This document shows, piece after piece, positions 13,102 through 25,009 of a DNA stretch of 64,000 nt. The DNA is from Solen grandis (lineage: Eukaryota; Mollusca; Bivalvia; Adapedonta; Solenidae). The DNA is taken from NCBI GenBank assembly GCA_021229015.1, contig CM037788.1, forward strand, positions 54,697,145-54,761,144. Reading direction: 5' to 3'. Position 1 is the first letter of the stretch. The number at the start of each line of letters is the position of its first letter. Below the pieces are notes generated by a model. That model saw only the letters and a program-made list of their open reading frames with translations. It had not been told where the DNA came from and ran no database searches. The translations under genes and the position numbers were made by a program.

Positions 13102-14099
13102 CATCTCAGCCAACATGATTGATTGATTTATTGAGTTAACCATCGCTGCGACAGTTTTTTTATTAGCTCACCTGAGCACAACGTGCTCAAGGTGAGCTTT
13201 TGTGATCGCCCTTCGTCCGGCATCCGTCGTTCGTCGTCAACAATTTGACCTTGTTAACACTCTAGAGGTCATATTTTTTGGCCAATCTTCATGAAACATG
13301 GTCAGAATGTTTGTTTCCATAAAATCTTGGACAAGTTCGAAATTGGGTCATGTGGGGTCAAAAAGTAGGTCACGAGGTCAAATCTTAGTAAAACCTTGTT
13401 AACACTCTAGAGGCCACATTTTTGGCCCAATCTTCATGAAACTTGGTCAGAATGTTTGTTTTCATAAAATCTTGGACAAGTTCGAATTTGGGTCATGTGG
13501 GGTCAAAAAGAAGGTCATGAGGTCAAATCTTAGAAAAACCTTGTTAACACTCTAGAGGCCTCATTTTTGGCACAATCTTCATGAAACTTGGTCAGAATGT
13601 TTGTTTCCATAAAATCTTGGACAAGTTCGAATTTGGGTCATGTGATGTCAAAAAGTAGGCCATGAGGTCAAATCTTAGAAAAACATTGTTAACACTCTAG
13701 AGGCCACATTTTTGGCCCAATCTTTATGAAACTTGGTCAGAATGTTTGTTTCCATACAATCTTGGACAAGTTCGAATTTGGGTCATGTGATGTCAAAAAG
13801 TAGGTCAATATGAAAAATCCAACATATGTTGTTCATTTATAATCAGGTGAGCGATTCAGGGCCATCATGACCCTCTTGTTCATATAGCGACATCCAGCTA
13901 ATTACAGTCGGAGGAAGACCCGAATGCACGGAGGCATCCGGGTAGAACTACCAACCTACCGCAAGCCAACTGGTAGGCTTCCTCATATTAAAATCCGAAT
14001 GACCCTGCCGGGACTCGAACCCACGCGGTAAGGGGCTGAGTGAGTGTTAAGGTCAGCGACTTTACCCTCTCAGCCACGGAGGCCCCATCTCAGCCAACA
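13102..14099 (-). mobile_element. tRNA-headed SINE with 14-bp target duplication, interrupted by another element
   Basis: Perfect 14-bp direct repeats CATCTCAGCCAACA flank the unit (13102-13115 and 14086-14099). Read on the - strand from 14085, there is a tRNA-like head with a box-A-like tggctgagaggg and box B gggttcgagtccc, then a body and a (tcaa)n tail near 13118. The SINE sequence totals about 250 bp once the inserted element (about 13161-13880) is removed. The related copy at 3742-3885 has no insertion. The family may be one of the known molluscan tRNA-SINEs; I cannot name it with certainty. Confidence 0.85.
13165..13880 (+). mobile_element. Head/core/tail element with 144-bp core, nested in a SINE
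   Basis: The head AGCTCACCTGAGCAC...gtgctcaaggtgagc is followed by gatcgcccttcgtccgg. The core has about four copies of a roughly 144-bp unit containing catgaaacttggtcagaatg (one at 13435). The tail is tcaggtgagcgattcagggccatcatgaccctcttgtt in several segments, ending at 13880. The flanks are the two halves of a SINE, so both element edges are visible. No clear target duplication is seen, which fits a Helitron-like insertion but does not prove it. Confidence 0.75.
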
Positions 14100-14816
14100 G
14101 TTTGGCAAAATGAATGAAAAATAGATTACACAAGAATTATATAAAATCATCCATGACAGTTTTTTGTTCTCCAATTATGTATGATTTCCAACTATCCAAC
14201 CTTGATTTTTTATTTTAAATAAAAGTGAGACAGTTGAGGCAAACACCAAACAAAGAACGCTATTTCACACATTCTGAATTGTACAGCAGTAAATCTGTGT
14301 AAAATTGGTCAGGTATTTTCAGTAATATCATGAATTTCATTAATAAATCAGGCATTTCGTGTAATCCCTAAGTGAAAAGATCAATTCACGAATATCCTTT
14401 TGGTGGTTACTGTAGACAGTCTTACTGTCTGTACAGTCTGTACTTGTAAAATTGATTCACCCGAATGTTTTTTTTATTTTTTCGATTTTAAAATAAAGAA
14501 TGAATGGACGACTTAAAAAACAAAAAAGTAGATGGTCTAAAATGTGTTATTTGATACCGGACTAAACGATGATTCTGATGAGTACAGTTTCTTTTTAGAC
14601 AATGTCTTTACTTTAAAATTATATGAAAATTAAATTTTTTTTTAACCTCTCACTTGTAGAATATATACTGGGACATGTCATGTACATTTATACACTGAAA
14701 TGTTATTTAATGCTCGAAAGGCAGACCTTATGATTTTTTCCAACAAATTAATGTATCATTAATTACATCGGTTAAATACACAAAACAAATTTCTTCCATT
14801 AGGTAGCAAGGATATC
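14100..14816. other. Upstream region of BTB1
   Basis: AT-rich DNA directly 5' of the first BTB gene. A promoter is expected here, but no clear TATA box or initiator could be picked out. Confidence 0.4.
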
Positions 14817-15270
14817 ATGAGCTCGCCTTCCAGTTCTTCCTCAAAAGAGTTAGATGAAAGGACTTCTGAGGAACCAGAATTTACTATTAAAGGTAAATGC
14901 CCAGATGAAGTGGAATTCCAGTTTTCTGAAGATCGGAAACTGTATGTTTCCAAAGGCTTCCTCATCTACTGTTCTCCTGTGTTTGAGAAGATGGTTTCTC
15001 CTTACTTCAAGGAGGGTGCCACAGGAACTGTCGATATGGAGACAAAAAACTACGAGGACTTTCTGGAGTTTTTGTCCGTTTTGAATCCTGGTAGACAGAA
15101 GCGAGTAACAGGTAAATTTTTTTATCTAAAACCCTTATTTGTTTATTATATTTTTAAATTTTATTTTTTCATATTATCATTTTCCTACCATGAAACGAGT
15201 GAACTTTGTCTATTTAAGACTTAAAACTAGACTAGACTAGTGCCGGTCCACTTCGGTTTTAGACAATAGT

Positions 15271-15312
<42 letters not shown>

Positions 15313-15868
15313 TTTGAACAACCATGTCGTGTCCAAGAATCAAAATCCGTTTCAGAAGACTATTATTGAAAGTAATTATTTTTGGATAATAAACACATTG
15401 GTCTGTTACTGTTTCTTTTTCAGATGATACGTGTTCACTGTGTTGGAGCTAGCAGAAGAATACCAAGTTTTAAATCTTGTCGAAGAATGTAAAATCTTTA
15501 TGGAAAATATGGTGTCTAGATCTTTTCAATCATTTGAGAAAAACGGTCAAGACAAAAAATGTCTTTCGAACCAAGCAAATACGCTAAAATTGTTACTGAG
15601 AATTCTTTCACAATGTATACTGTTTTCATATTCTGAGTTACAAACTATATGTGTAAACACTATTTCACGATTCGGTTGCTCAGTATTCAGAGAGCCTATT
15701 TCTTCGTGTCCTGCGCATTCATTTCGGAGAGGTTCTGACAATTGCCAGAACAAAATTGTTGATGAATGTAAATCAGTGAAAGAAATGTTTGATAGTTTAA
15801 CAGACGAAATTAAAATAAAAATCCTTTTTTGTCGGCTTCAGCGGAAAGATGACAATGATATTATCTAG
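14817..15868 (+). pseudogene. BTB-domain gene 1, two exons, frameshift at exon 2 start
   Basis: Exon 1 is 14817-15111, ending aacag/gtaaat. It encodes a Ser/Glu-rich leader, then the BTB core: FTIKGKCPDEVEFQF, LYVSKGFLIYCSPVFEKM and YEDFLEFLSVLNP. Exon 2 follows tttttcag at 15424 and runs to the stop at 15866-15868, with AATAAA at 15973-15978. It continues with VLELAEEYQVLNLVEECK and a helical C-terminal part. BTB proteins usually dimerise and often act as cullin-3 adaptors; this one's partner is unknown. Joining the exons at the sites used by BTB2 and BTB3 puts exon 2 out of frame, because one base is missing relative to BTB3 near 15430. It is therefore a pseudogene, uses another acceptor, or carries a sequencing error. 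Confidence 0.7.
15273..15310. repeat. (CA)n microsatellite in BTB1 intron
   Basis: About 19 uninterrupted CA units inside the 312-bp intron between the two BTB1 exons. Confidence 0.95.
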
Positions 15869-15899
15869 CGAAATTCCAAATTAGGAACTTTTAATTAAT

Positions 15900-17045
15900 G
15901 TATTTCCTGATTTTTTTTTTATTTTAGAATTATATAAACATGACAGGTATTTGAAATTTAAAATTAATTCTGAATAAATCATTTTAGCACTAAACCACTA
16001 AAGATTTACATTGTAAATGATATTTTACCATCAGATTTATATTTTAAGGTATGTGAAATAATATAAAAATTTAGAATCTGCCTTTATTCAATTTTGAAAT
16101 AACGCACTTTGTTTATCCACTGTGTCTCGCGCTACATGTATATATATATATATATATAGTACGACTGTTGTCGTCGACTCCAACTGGTTTCTCATTTTCC
16201 GTTTAAACGATGAAGACATGGGATCAGTGAGTAATATTTAGCATGCATGTTTCTTGAATCTTTAGATTTGCTGCCTATATATGTGATATTTTGAGCAAGC
16301 GAAACACAATTTGCTTGTCATATACCTGCATTATGTATTCATGAGAGGGGAGAATTTACGACAGACATTGCATAGTATACCTTGGGACAATTTACTGATG
16401 GAAAATGCTCTCAAGTCGACGTTATTTATCGTCAGTCGATACCTACAATTTAATTATTTAGAGTATTTTAATTACGTGTACTTCGGAAAGTTGGAGGACA
16501 CCCCTCTAAACCATATGCAAATCGAAAGCTCTGGCGCAAATACCTTTCCACTTTTAGCAGTGGAAAATGAGGTAATTTTTAATGGATTATTTCATTCATA
16601 ACGCTGTAAATTACTCGCACAAAGTATTCCAAACAATACAATGTGCTCGTTTGTGTAAATCAGGTCAATAATTGGCTACCCGTTATCCTTATGTCCGTTA
16701 GCTTGTAAGCCATACTTCTGTAAATAAATGAAAGGTACATAACTAAGGATATCTTTTAATTCGAAAAAAAAAAAAACAAATGAAGTTGCATATTTCTTCT
16801 AGATATATTGTATTTCAAAGTATATGCAAATTTACAAAGTAATAAATGTATAACAATAGATAAAAATAAAATTACCAGTAAATGCAGAACCCGCCTAATC
16901 GTGAGCGCAAGCAACATCATGTCTTTGCAAAGACGCTCTCGGGTAGATGGGTTACGTGCATTATTGATTTTATCACTGTCAGTATTTTTTATGCACATTT
17001 CTGACCAAAGTCTAATGATAACTTATCAACGTCATCTGCTTTAAG
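15900..17045. other. Intergenic, with a short (TA)n tract
   Basis: A (TA)n tract lies at about 16139-16158. The remaining sequence is AT-rich with no supported gene. Confidence 0.5.
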
Positions 17046-17065
17046 GAAATGCATACATGTAATCA

Positions 17066-17345
17066 TATCACCGTGTCCGTCTTTTCCTCCGTCCGTCTGT
17101 CCATCTTTCGTGTCCGGGCTGTAACACTGAAACCCTTGACCCTCGAAGCCAATATTTTGCACAGAGCTAGGTTGCTTATGATCCAAGGGTGTTTAGTGAT
17201 ATTCTGCGTATTCATCACCTTCAGTGATAACTCCAGTATTATATTATTTGCAAATATTTTTTGCGTTACGTACTGCGGTCCTTCAACAACTATGTTACTG
17301 CATTTTAAAGCACTGCTGTTGACGTTTTAAAGGATGTTGTAAAAA
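17066..17345 (+). repeat. Fragment of a tccg-leader tandem element
   Basis: A ccgtccgtctgtccatc leader is followed by less than one core unit. The tail attcatcaccttcagtgataactcc has the stem atcac/gtgat and resembles the tail of the element at 27751-28903. The following 17258-17345 matches 2257-2335. Confidence 0.55.
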
Positions 17346-17799
17346 GAAATATGAAAATACGCAAACTTAAAGTGAAAACTAAAACAAAAATCAGTTTGGT
17401 ATAAACATAGTTTTCAAGTTATCCAAAACGTTCTCGCCTTTTAAATTAGAAAAGACTTACAAAATATATCATTGTCGATTTATTTAAACCTGGATATATC
17501 CCTAAACGCCGAATGACTTTTTCATTAAGTGTTACTGGAAAAGAAAAAGAGCTATGGATATGTTTTCAAAGACGGCATTTGTACACAGGGACATGTGTAG
17601 TTGACGGTCCCAGGAATATATCAAACTCCGTCGCAGTAGTTACCTCCCCTTACAGTTGTCGATAACCACTGCCACCAGAAGTAGATTTCGGCTGATATAG
17701 GCCGGATTTACTTTTATCACTTTTGTCTTTAGTTTTGAATATATCATATCAGTTTCGTTATATTCCACGAAAATAACATTCATGATTATGGGAAAATTA

Positions 17800-19500
17800 A
17801 ACAAGAGGGCCAAGATGGCCCTTGGTCGCTCACCTGAGAAAGATGATTGCTTAAGAAATAAAGATGCTTGAGTGTAAAAGTGAAATCTGGCTTTTTTTAT
17901 GGTGAAATGGGCATAACTCCTAAATTTACAAGTCAATATCAGTTATAATTGAACCCGATTGTGAGATTATAGGCATAAACATTGTCTTAAAGTTTAAAAA
18001 TGATTGTTAAAAAAATGAAGTTGGTAGAGAATAAACAAAGTGAAATCTTGTATTTTTTTTATTAAAAGGGGCATAACTCCTGACCTAAATGACCCATCTC
18101 AGCCACAATTGAACTCAATCGAGACTTATGGTCATTAACATGTCATAAAGTTTGAAGATGATTGCTAAAAAAAGAAGATGCTAGAGTGTAAACAATGTGA
18201 AATATGGCTTTTTTTATATTAAAAGGGGCATAACTCCTGACCTAATTGACAGATCTCAGCCATAATCGAACTCAATCGAGACCTTATGGTCATAAGCATT
18301 GTCATAAAGTTTGAAGATGATTGCTCAAAAGATGAAGATGCTAGAGTGTAAACAAAGTGATTTCTGGCATTTTTTAAGATTAAAAGGGGCATAACTCTGA
18401 TAATTGACGATCTCAGCATAATCGAACTCAATCGAGATTTATGGTCATAAACATTGTAATAAAGTTTGAAGATGATTGCTCAAAAGATAAAGATGCTAGA
18501 GTGTAAACAACGTGAAATCTGGCATTTTTTTATATTAAAAGGGGCTTAACTCCTGACCTAATCAACTGATCTCAGTCATAATCAAACTCAATCGAGACAT
18601 TATGGTCATAAGCATTGCCATAAAGTTTGAAGATGATTGCTCAAAAGATGAAGATGCTAGAGTGTAAACAAAGTGAAATATGGCATTTATTTAATATTAA
18701 AAGTGGCATAACTCCTGACCTAATTGATGAATCTCAGACATAATCGAACTCAATCGAGACCTTATGGTCATAAGCATTGCCATAAAGTTTGAAGAGGATT
18801 GCTCAAAAGATGAAGATGCTAGAGTGTAAACAACTTGAAATATGGCATTTTATGAATATTAAAAGGGGCATAACTCCTGACCTAATGGTACGATATCAGC
18901 CATAATCGAACTTGGCCGTGATTTTATGGTTATAAACATTGTTAAAGTTTGAAGATAATTGCTCATGAAATGAAGATGCTAGAGTGCAAACAATGTGAAA
19001 TCTGGCTTTTTTTAATTTTAAAAGGGGCATAACTCCTGACCTAATGTCGATATCAGCTGAAATGAAGATGCTAGAGTGCAAACAATGTGAAATCTGGCTT
19101 TTTTTAATTTTAAAAGGGGCATAACTCCTGACCTAATGGTACGATATCAGCCATAATCGAACTTGGCCGTGATTTTACGGTTATAAACATTGATATAAAG
19201 TTTGAAGATAATTGCTCATGAAATGAAGATGCTAGAGTGCAATCAATGTGAAATCTGGCTTTTTTTTTTAATTTTAAAAGGGGCATAACTCCTGACCTAA
19301 TGTTCCGATATCAGCCATAATTGAACTTGGCCGTGATTTTATGGTTATAAACATTGTTTTAAAGTTTGAAGATAATTGCTCATAAAATGAAGATGCTAGA
19401 GTGCAAACGAACAAATTGTGGACGACGGACGGACGGACGGACGACGGACATTCATCGATCCTAAAAGCTCATCCTGAGCACACGTGCTCAGGTGAGCTAA
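17800..19500 (-). mobile_element. Head/core/tail element with about ten copies of a 158-bp core
   Basis: On the - strand the head (AGCTCACCTGAGCACgtgtgctcagg, near 19498-19468) and leader (gtccgtcgtccgtccg) match the elements at 7101 and 13165. So does the tail: ctcaggtgagcg, then the perfect hairpin gggccatcttggccc, then ctcttgtt, ending at about 17800. The core is different: 'ggggcataactcctga' on the + strand recurs about every 158 bp (near 18068, 18224, 18383, 18540, 18704, 18867, 19023, 19280), with one shortened unit near 19060. No protein is encoded. Confidence 0.75.
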
Positions 19501-20540
19501 AAATTAAATCAAATAACATTAATTTATAAAGTTATGAGTGTTGGTCACATGGTTTCAACTATCATCACGTGACTTGTGTGGTGGCAGTGGTTAAAGTAGC
19601 ATAGCGTGACGTAACCGGTGCGCGGAATTTGGGAATATATCGGAAAAATTGTAAATCCCGGGGCCTGTACCTAAATACCTGACCAGACGGCACCTGGCGA
19701 CCTCAGTATATAGTGATTGAATAGAAATTAAATTGAAACTTGAGGCATATTTATACTTATTTTTCAAACATAATGAATTTGGTATACACATTTATGTTTT
19801 GTTTTTGTTGTTGCTTTTTTTTTTTTTTTTGGTTATTGTTGTTGTTGTTTTCTATTAGTGTACTCTATTTATGTTATTTATCCAATGTTTTTTACTATAG
19901 AAATCTTTGGGGTTGGGGGGGAATGAATGAAACAACAATACTTATAATTAAATGAATTGTCAAATTATGTATGAAATACAATTATCTATATAGAAATAGA
20001 CGGCGACATAAATACGATATTGCTTATAATCTTTTTTTTTTAATTCATTTTTCAATTTTTTCCATTCAATTTAATGGAATTGAATGAGAACCAGTGAGAA
20101 GGAAAGATTTGAAGGTTGGTAGAAGACGAGTATCTTTTTACAGACACGACTTTAAATATTCATGTATCACAAATGCGATACAATAAATGGCAAAATAAAA
20201 ATTTCATAGTTTTATTTTCAAACTCAAAATGTAAGCATGCAAAAATGAAAACATGCAATGTCATGCATATTGTGCAAACAGTCACATTTTTAAAACTTTT
20301 GATAGGATATGATAACCATTAATAAATCACATCTTTGTGAGCTTTTGTAAATCCCATCGGTTCCAAATAAGTATTTACGGGTATGAACTTTTGCAATGAA
20401 AATTGAATCTAAATACACCACCACCATCATGATGATGGAAGCACTCCTAAGGAACCAATTTATTAATCTTTTCATTCATCCTTTACATTAATAGTGTTGC
20501 ATGTTCAATTGTATCCTATCTAATTGTATGCTTAGTGTCT
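19501..20540. other. Intergenic, no gene seen
   Basis: AT-rich, with poly-T near 19815 and 20032. No supported gene. Confidence 0.5.
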
Positions 20541-20550
20541 TGTGAATCTG

Positions 20551-20800
20551 ATCCCGTGAGCTAATGTTTAAGGCATTCGTTTCGGGAGCGGAAGGTCGAA
20601 GGTTCGATCCCCGGCAGGGGAGCTCTGATATGACCGGTTGGGGAGCCGCCAGCTAGTTAAATCATGGTTACTGGTTGTCTTCCTGCCTGGTGCCTGGCAA
20701 AAAGGAGGAAGCCGGGGGGTCTTTGTGAAAGAAAAGAGGTGTCTCATAAGTCAAAACTGGCTGGCCCTTTCAATAGGGGCGAAACTATAAAAAATAAACA
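20551..20800 (+). mobile_element. tRNA-derived SINE
   Basis: The head has a box-A-like gtgagctaatgtttaagg and a clear box B, ggttcgatccccggc (about 20610-20625). An unrelated body follows ('gttactggttgtcttcctgc', 'ggaggaagccggggggtc') and an a-rich tail near 20795. Pol III transcription from the internal boxes would be expected of the family. No target duplication could be confirmed. Confidence 0.6.
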
Positions 20801-20977
20801 CTTTACCTTTATAGAATTTAAAAGAAAATGACAAGCATGAGCCACATCTAAATAACTGCTGCTATCTATAGATATGAAAGTGAATATAAACAGTTTGTGT
20901 ATATTACTGTAGTCTGCCAAGATCACGACATGAGTTATAGCCCGTTAACTTACTTATTTTACATCTGTCACGTTTTT

Positions 20978-21527
20978 ATGCTCCCAGAAGGGAGAGCATA
21001 TAACTGCCGCTTTGTCCGTCCGTCCGTCATAATTTTGTCCGGAGCATAACACAAGAACCATAAGAGGTATCGACATGAAACTTCATAGGTAGATAGATCT
21101 CAACGAGGAGAAGTGCAGTAAATGAGAACCGCAACTCTGTTTTGCAAAATTTTGCAGTTATTACCCTTTGTTATTTTTCATAATTAATTTTTGTCCGGAG
21201 CATTGCACGAAAAGTATCAGAGGTATCGACAGGAAACTTCATATGTAGATAGATCTCAATGAGGAGAAGTGCAGTGTACAAGAACTACAACACTGTTTTG
21301 CATAATTTTGGAGTTATTGCCCTTTGTTATTTTCCTACTTAAATTTTGTCCGGAGCAGGGCACAAAAAGAATAAGATGTATCAACATGAAACTTCATAGG
21401 TAGATAGATCTCAATGAGGAGAAGTGCTGTGTACAAGAACAGCAACTCTCATAATTTTAGAGTTATTGCCCTTTGTTATTTAGCATTTATTCGGGTAGCA
21501 TCCATCGGTTATACCGATTCTCTTGTT
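20978..21527 (+). mobile_element. Head/core/tail tandem-repeat element, ATGCTCCC family
   Basis: The head hairpin atgctcccagaagggagagcat is followed by tataactg and a tccgtccgtccgtc leader. Three core copies start ttgtccggagca near 21036, 21190 and 21345 (about 154 bp each) and carry catgaaacttcataggtag (21074). The tail has gggtagcat, the stem atcggt/accgat (21504-21509, 21513-21518) and ends cttgtt at 21527. Confidence 0.65.
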
Positions 21528-22009
21528 TTTTTTATGGAAATGCGCTGGGATAAGCCCCGTGTAAAAAGTGACCCCATCCTGTGCTGAAATCATTCGCATG
21601 TAGTTATATTAGCATTAAATTGTTACCTAAATCATGATTTTTCTTTTCAAAGCTGCAAGAAGCAATCATTGGATTGTGATATAAACAAATTTCCGTGTTA
21701 ACTTTGCTTCGGCAACCCTTTCACGCTTCACGCCTTTTTAAGTAACTCGGCAAACAACGGAGCAATATGACAGAAACTTAACTAGAATATCATCTAACTT
21801 AATCTACAAACATGTTAAACTATTTTATTGTATTGTTTGATTGTATTTTATGCATACAACAATAAAATATCTACTACTACAACAGACGGTTCTTATTTTT
21901 TATACTTACAAACTAATTACCAGAACTACATTTCGGTTCAATTATCTCCCGATAAGGCCACTTCACGTGGATAAATCTCCTTGGCAACGGATGGAAATAA
22001 GAAGTGTGT

Positions 22010-22062
22010 TTGTTTGTGTGGGTTTAACGTCCCACCAACAGTACATGTATTTCAATCATTTG
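22010..22062 (-). repeat. SINE 3'-end fragment (GTTTAACGTCC family)
   Basis: tttgtttgtgtgggtttaacgtcc then catttgga matches the 3' end of the SINE at 35749-36031. Only the last 50 or so bases remain. Confidence 0.65.
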
Positions 22063-22774
22063 GAACTGGTAAAAATAAGAAATACGTTGGCAATATAAGT
22101 TTAGCTTAATGATTTTTAAAAAGTTAATTTTAAACATTTCTCTTTATGTCGATTGGAAAAACAAGTCCTTAAAACTTATACTCATTCCTCTCAACGTTTT
22201 CTGGGTTGGAACAGTACTTTTAATCAGAAAAAGTCTGGAAAGATTCTTGTTCCCAAAGGGGGGTTCAAATCCACAGCCTTTGAATCCGGGATCAATTACG
22301 TTATATGTGGACCAAGGCACCCGTACCAAATAAAATATGTCATTTGCGTTCATCTTTGTAACTAAGGCCCATTTGTGTCTTGTTCTGTTATTGATACAGA
22401 ATCCTTATGTATACGATGTGTTGTGTGAACCTTCCCGCCAACGTAAATAGCTACCAATAACCAATTCACAATAGCAGTGGGGACATATTTTTGTATGGTG
22501 GCATATTTCTTTATCTTAGGACGTGGAGTTGTAGATTTATGGGATATTATCTAAAGGGGTGCAAAATTCTTGGTTTTGATTTGATGAAAAGATAGGACAA
22601 TGCCAAATGCACCCGTTATAAATTATACCCGATAGAAAACAGATACCGGTATATAAACTTAACTTCGATTTTCAAAGAGATGTAATTTGCCATTGTGTGT
22701 AGTCTTGTGGATATACACCTCTTTTGGAATTGATTCATGCATCTCATGTGTCCTTTCTTCTCTGACGTTGGTTA

Positions 22775-22885
22775 ATGAATACAGGGTGTCATACTGATCT
22801 AACAGAACTTGGGGTTTAGGTGACGGTTTGCACGTACATATGTATACACTCAGGTGATCTAAAGAATAGAACTTGGAGGTGGTTT
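22775..22885 (+). repeat. Dispersed repeat, copy 1 of 2
   Basis: 'ggcggtttgcacgtacat'-like text with its flanks (gatctaacagaacttggggtttaggtg and onward) recurs at about 24895-24995. Similarity fades upstream to about 22640 and 24790. The origin is unknown; it may be an old local duplication or an unclassified element. Confidence 0.5.
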
Positions 22886-23291
22886 TTTTTGTGATTTGGA
22901 GTAAAAATTAATTAAATTTTTTAAGTTATTTTGATTCCAAAGGATTTGGAATAGTCATGCGTTTACACAATTATGCTATTTTATTTCTTAAAATTTCAGT
23001 CTTCTTATTTTGAATTGTAATTTCGGTCACCGATGTAAATGTCGAAAGACAGACTTTATGCTGAACATACTTTAAACAAATGCATTGAGTGTATTTAAAA
23101 TCTTATTAACATTTCTTGCGCATAAAAGGTCAATGTTAAAATTCATATCAAATTTACCGATTCTTATTAGAATAATTGTTCCCAGCGCATATCGCGTTTT
23201 ACTAAAACAGTGGTTAGTCTGCATCGGTTGTTGTAAGGCTAAATTTTGGAGGCATATAATTATACCTATCTACTTGTTTATTTGCCTTTTT

Positions 23292-24086
23292 AGCTCACCT
23301 GAGCACAAAGTGCTCAAGGTGAGCTTTTGTGATCGCCCTTCGTCCGGCGTCGTCCGTCGTCAACAATTTGCTTTAAACGACATCTCCTTTGAAACCGTTG
23401 GACAGAATTTAATGAGACTTGGCAGGAATGTTCCTTGGGTGAGGCTCTACAAAAGTTGCTAAAAAAAGTTGATCCATGAAGAACTCTGGTTGCCATGGCA
23501 ACAAAAAGAAAAATAATTTGAAAACTTTAAAAATCATCTCCTTCAAAACTACTGGCCAGATTTCAAAATAATTTGGTACAGATGTTCCTTGGGTCAACCT
23601 CTACCAAAGTTGCTAAAATTATTCCGATCCGTAAAAAAACATGGCCGCCAGGGGCGGGGCTTATTTGCCTTATATGTATATAGAGTAACCTTTAAACAAC
23701 ATTTCCTCTGAAACCACTGGACAGAATTTGATTAAACTTGGCAGGGATGATCCTTGGGTCAACCTTCACAAAAGTTGCTAAAATAAACTTGATCCATGTA
23801 GAACTCTGGTTGTCATGGCAACAAAAAGAAAAAAAGAAAACTTTAAAAACCATCTTCTTCAAAACCACTGGCCAGATTTTAAAATAAATTGGTTCAGATG
23901 TTCCTTGGGTCAACCTCTACCAAAGTTGCTAAATTTTTTCCGATCCGTAAAAAACATGGCCGCCAGGGGCGGGGCTTATTTGCCTTATATGTATATAGGG
24001 AAAACTTTAATCAACATTTCCTCTGAAAACACTGGACAGAATTTGATTAAACTTGGCAGGGATGATCCTTGGGTCAACCTTCACAA
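23292..24086 (+). mobile_element. Truncated head/core element, 320-bp core type
   Basis: The head AGCTCACCTGAGCAC...gtgctcaaggtgagc and gatcgcccttcgtccgg leader are intact. About two and a half 320-bp units like those at 7101-10348 follow. The sequence breaks off after 'gggtcaaccttcacaa', with no tail. It is a 3'-truncated relative of the element at 7101. Confidence 0.7.
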
Positions 24087-24407
24087 TGATGCCTTCCTAT
24101 TTACCGTAAAATCTTTCGACGAGCCGTGCGAAAACATTTATTAATGAAATATTTATATTCGTGACAGTCTGGTAATCATGATATATTCCAGTTCCATTCT
24201 CAAATGTTTATTGCTCATAATCTTTATCACTACGCTATCCTGGCACCCTGGCACTGTGATAGTCAGATCGGACGGGAAAAATAAGCACTGATTGAGCGAG
24301 TGAATACTTCATGCTATTCACTTATATTTGCTATTTGTTGTTGATGTTGTTTTACGAGTCACAAGATGTCACTACTATGATTTCTGTAAAAGGTCGTAAA
24401 AATGGTC

Positions 24408-24540
24408 CGGTGTCATGATAATGTGACTGGGTATTGTATCATGCCACATGTCTACGGTGTGATACTGCAGTGTGGCAGTACTATATCTGTCTCAAGTACA
24501 CATTTTCTCCAAATGACTGAAATACTATACCCAATAAATA
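24408..24540 (+). repeat. SINE fragment (GTTTAACGTCC family)
   Basis: 'gtgactgggtattgtatc', 'tgccacatgtctacgg' and 'ctgtctcaagtacac' match the central part of the SINE at 35749-36031. Head and tail are degraded. Confidence 0.65.
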
Positions 24541-24894
24541 ATCTTTTCTATATTCGTATCAGTTCTTGTTGCTTCATTTTATTGCATTTAATCAAAGTCG
24601 GAATATTGATTTTTTAGCCACGACTCTAATCCCACCTTTTAAGGCATGCGCACAAAGGTTGATCACATGTGCATTTAATTTAAAACGTATGCTAGCTAGG
24701 TTATCCATTAAACCTAGCGGTTTAACAAGTTAAACCGAACGAAATTTTTAAAAATACTGCAATTCCATTGGTCAAAATATAATTCCATACATTAAATAAA
24801 CTTTACACACCTAATCGATTCGATTTGCAATGGTTATTGCTAAACAGAAAGTTTGTCATTGTACGTTGTCTAGCTAGTGGATATACATCTTGAA

Positions 24895-24995
24895 CAAAGG
24901 GTAGCATGACGATCTAACAAAAACTTGAGGTTTATGTGGCGGTTTGCACGTACATAATTTACTCAAGTGAAATATAGATGAACTCTTGGAGTTTT
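24895..24995 (+). repeat. Dispersed repeat, copy 2 of 2
   Basis: Second copy of the 22775-22885 repeat, sharing gatctaacaaaaacttgaggttta and ggcggtttgcacgtacat. It lies 1.5 kb upstream of BTB2. Confidence 0.5.
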
Positions 24996-25009
24996 TGGAA
25001 TCACTGATA

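Noticed and set aside
15431..15868. BTB1 exon 2 as an independent gene starting at GTG
   Set aside because: It is homologous to exon 2 of BTB2 and BTB3, follows a good acceptor and lacks its own start context.
19740..19955. Hydrophobic 71-codon frame as a membrane protein
   Set aside because: Phe/Leu richness comes from poly-T and gtt repeats.
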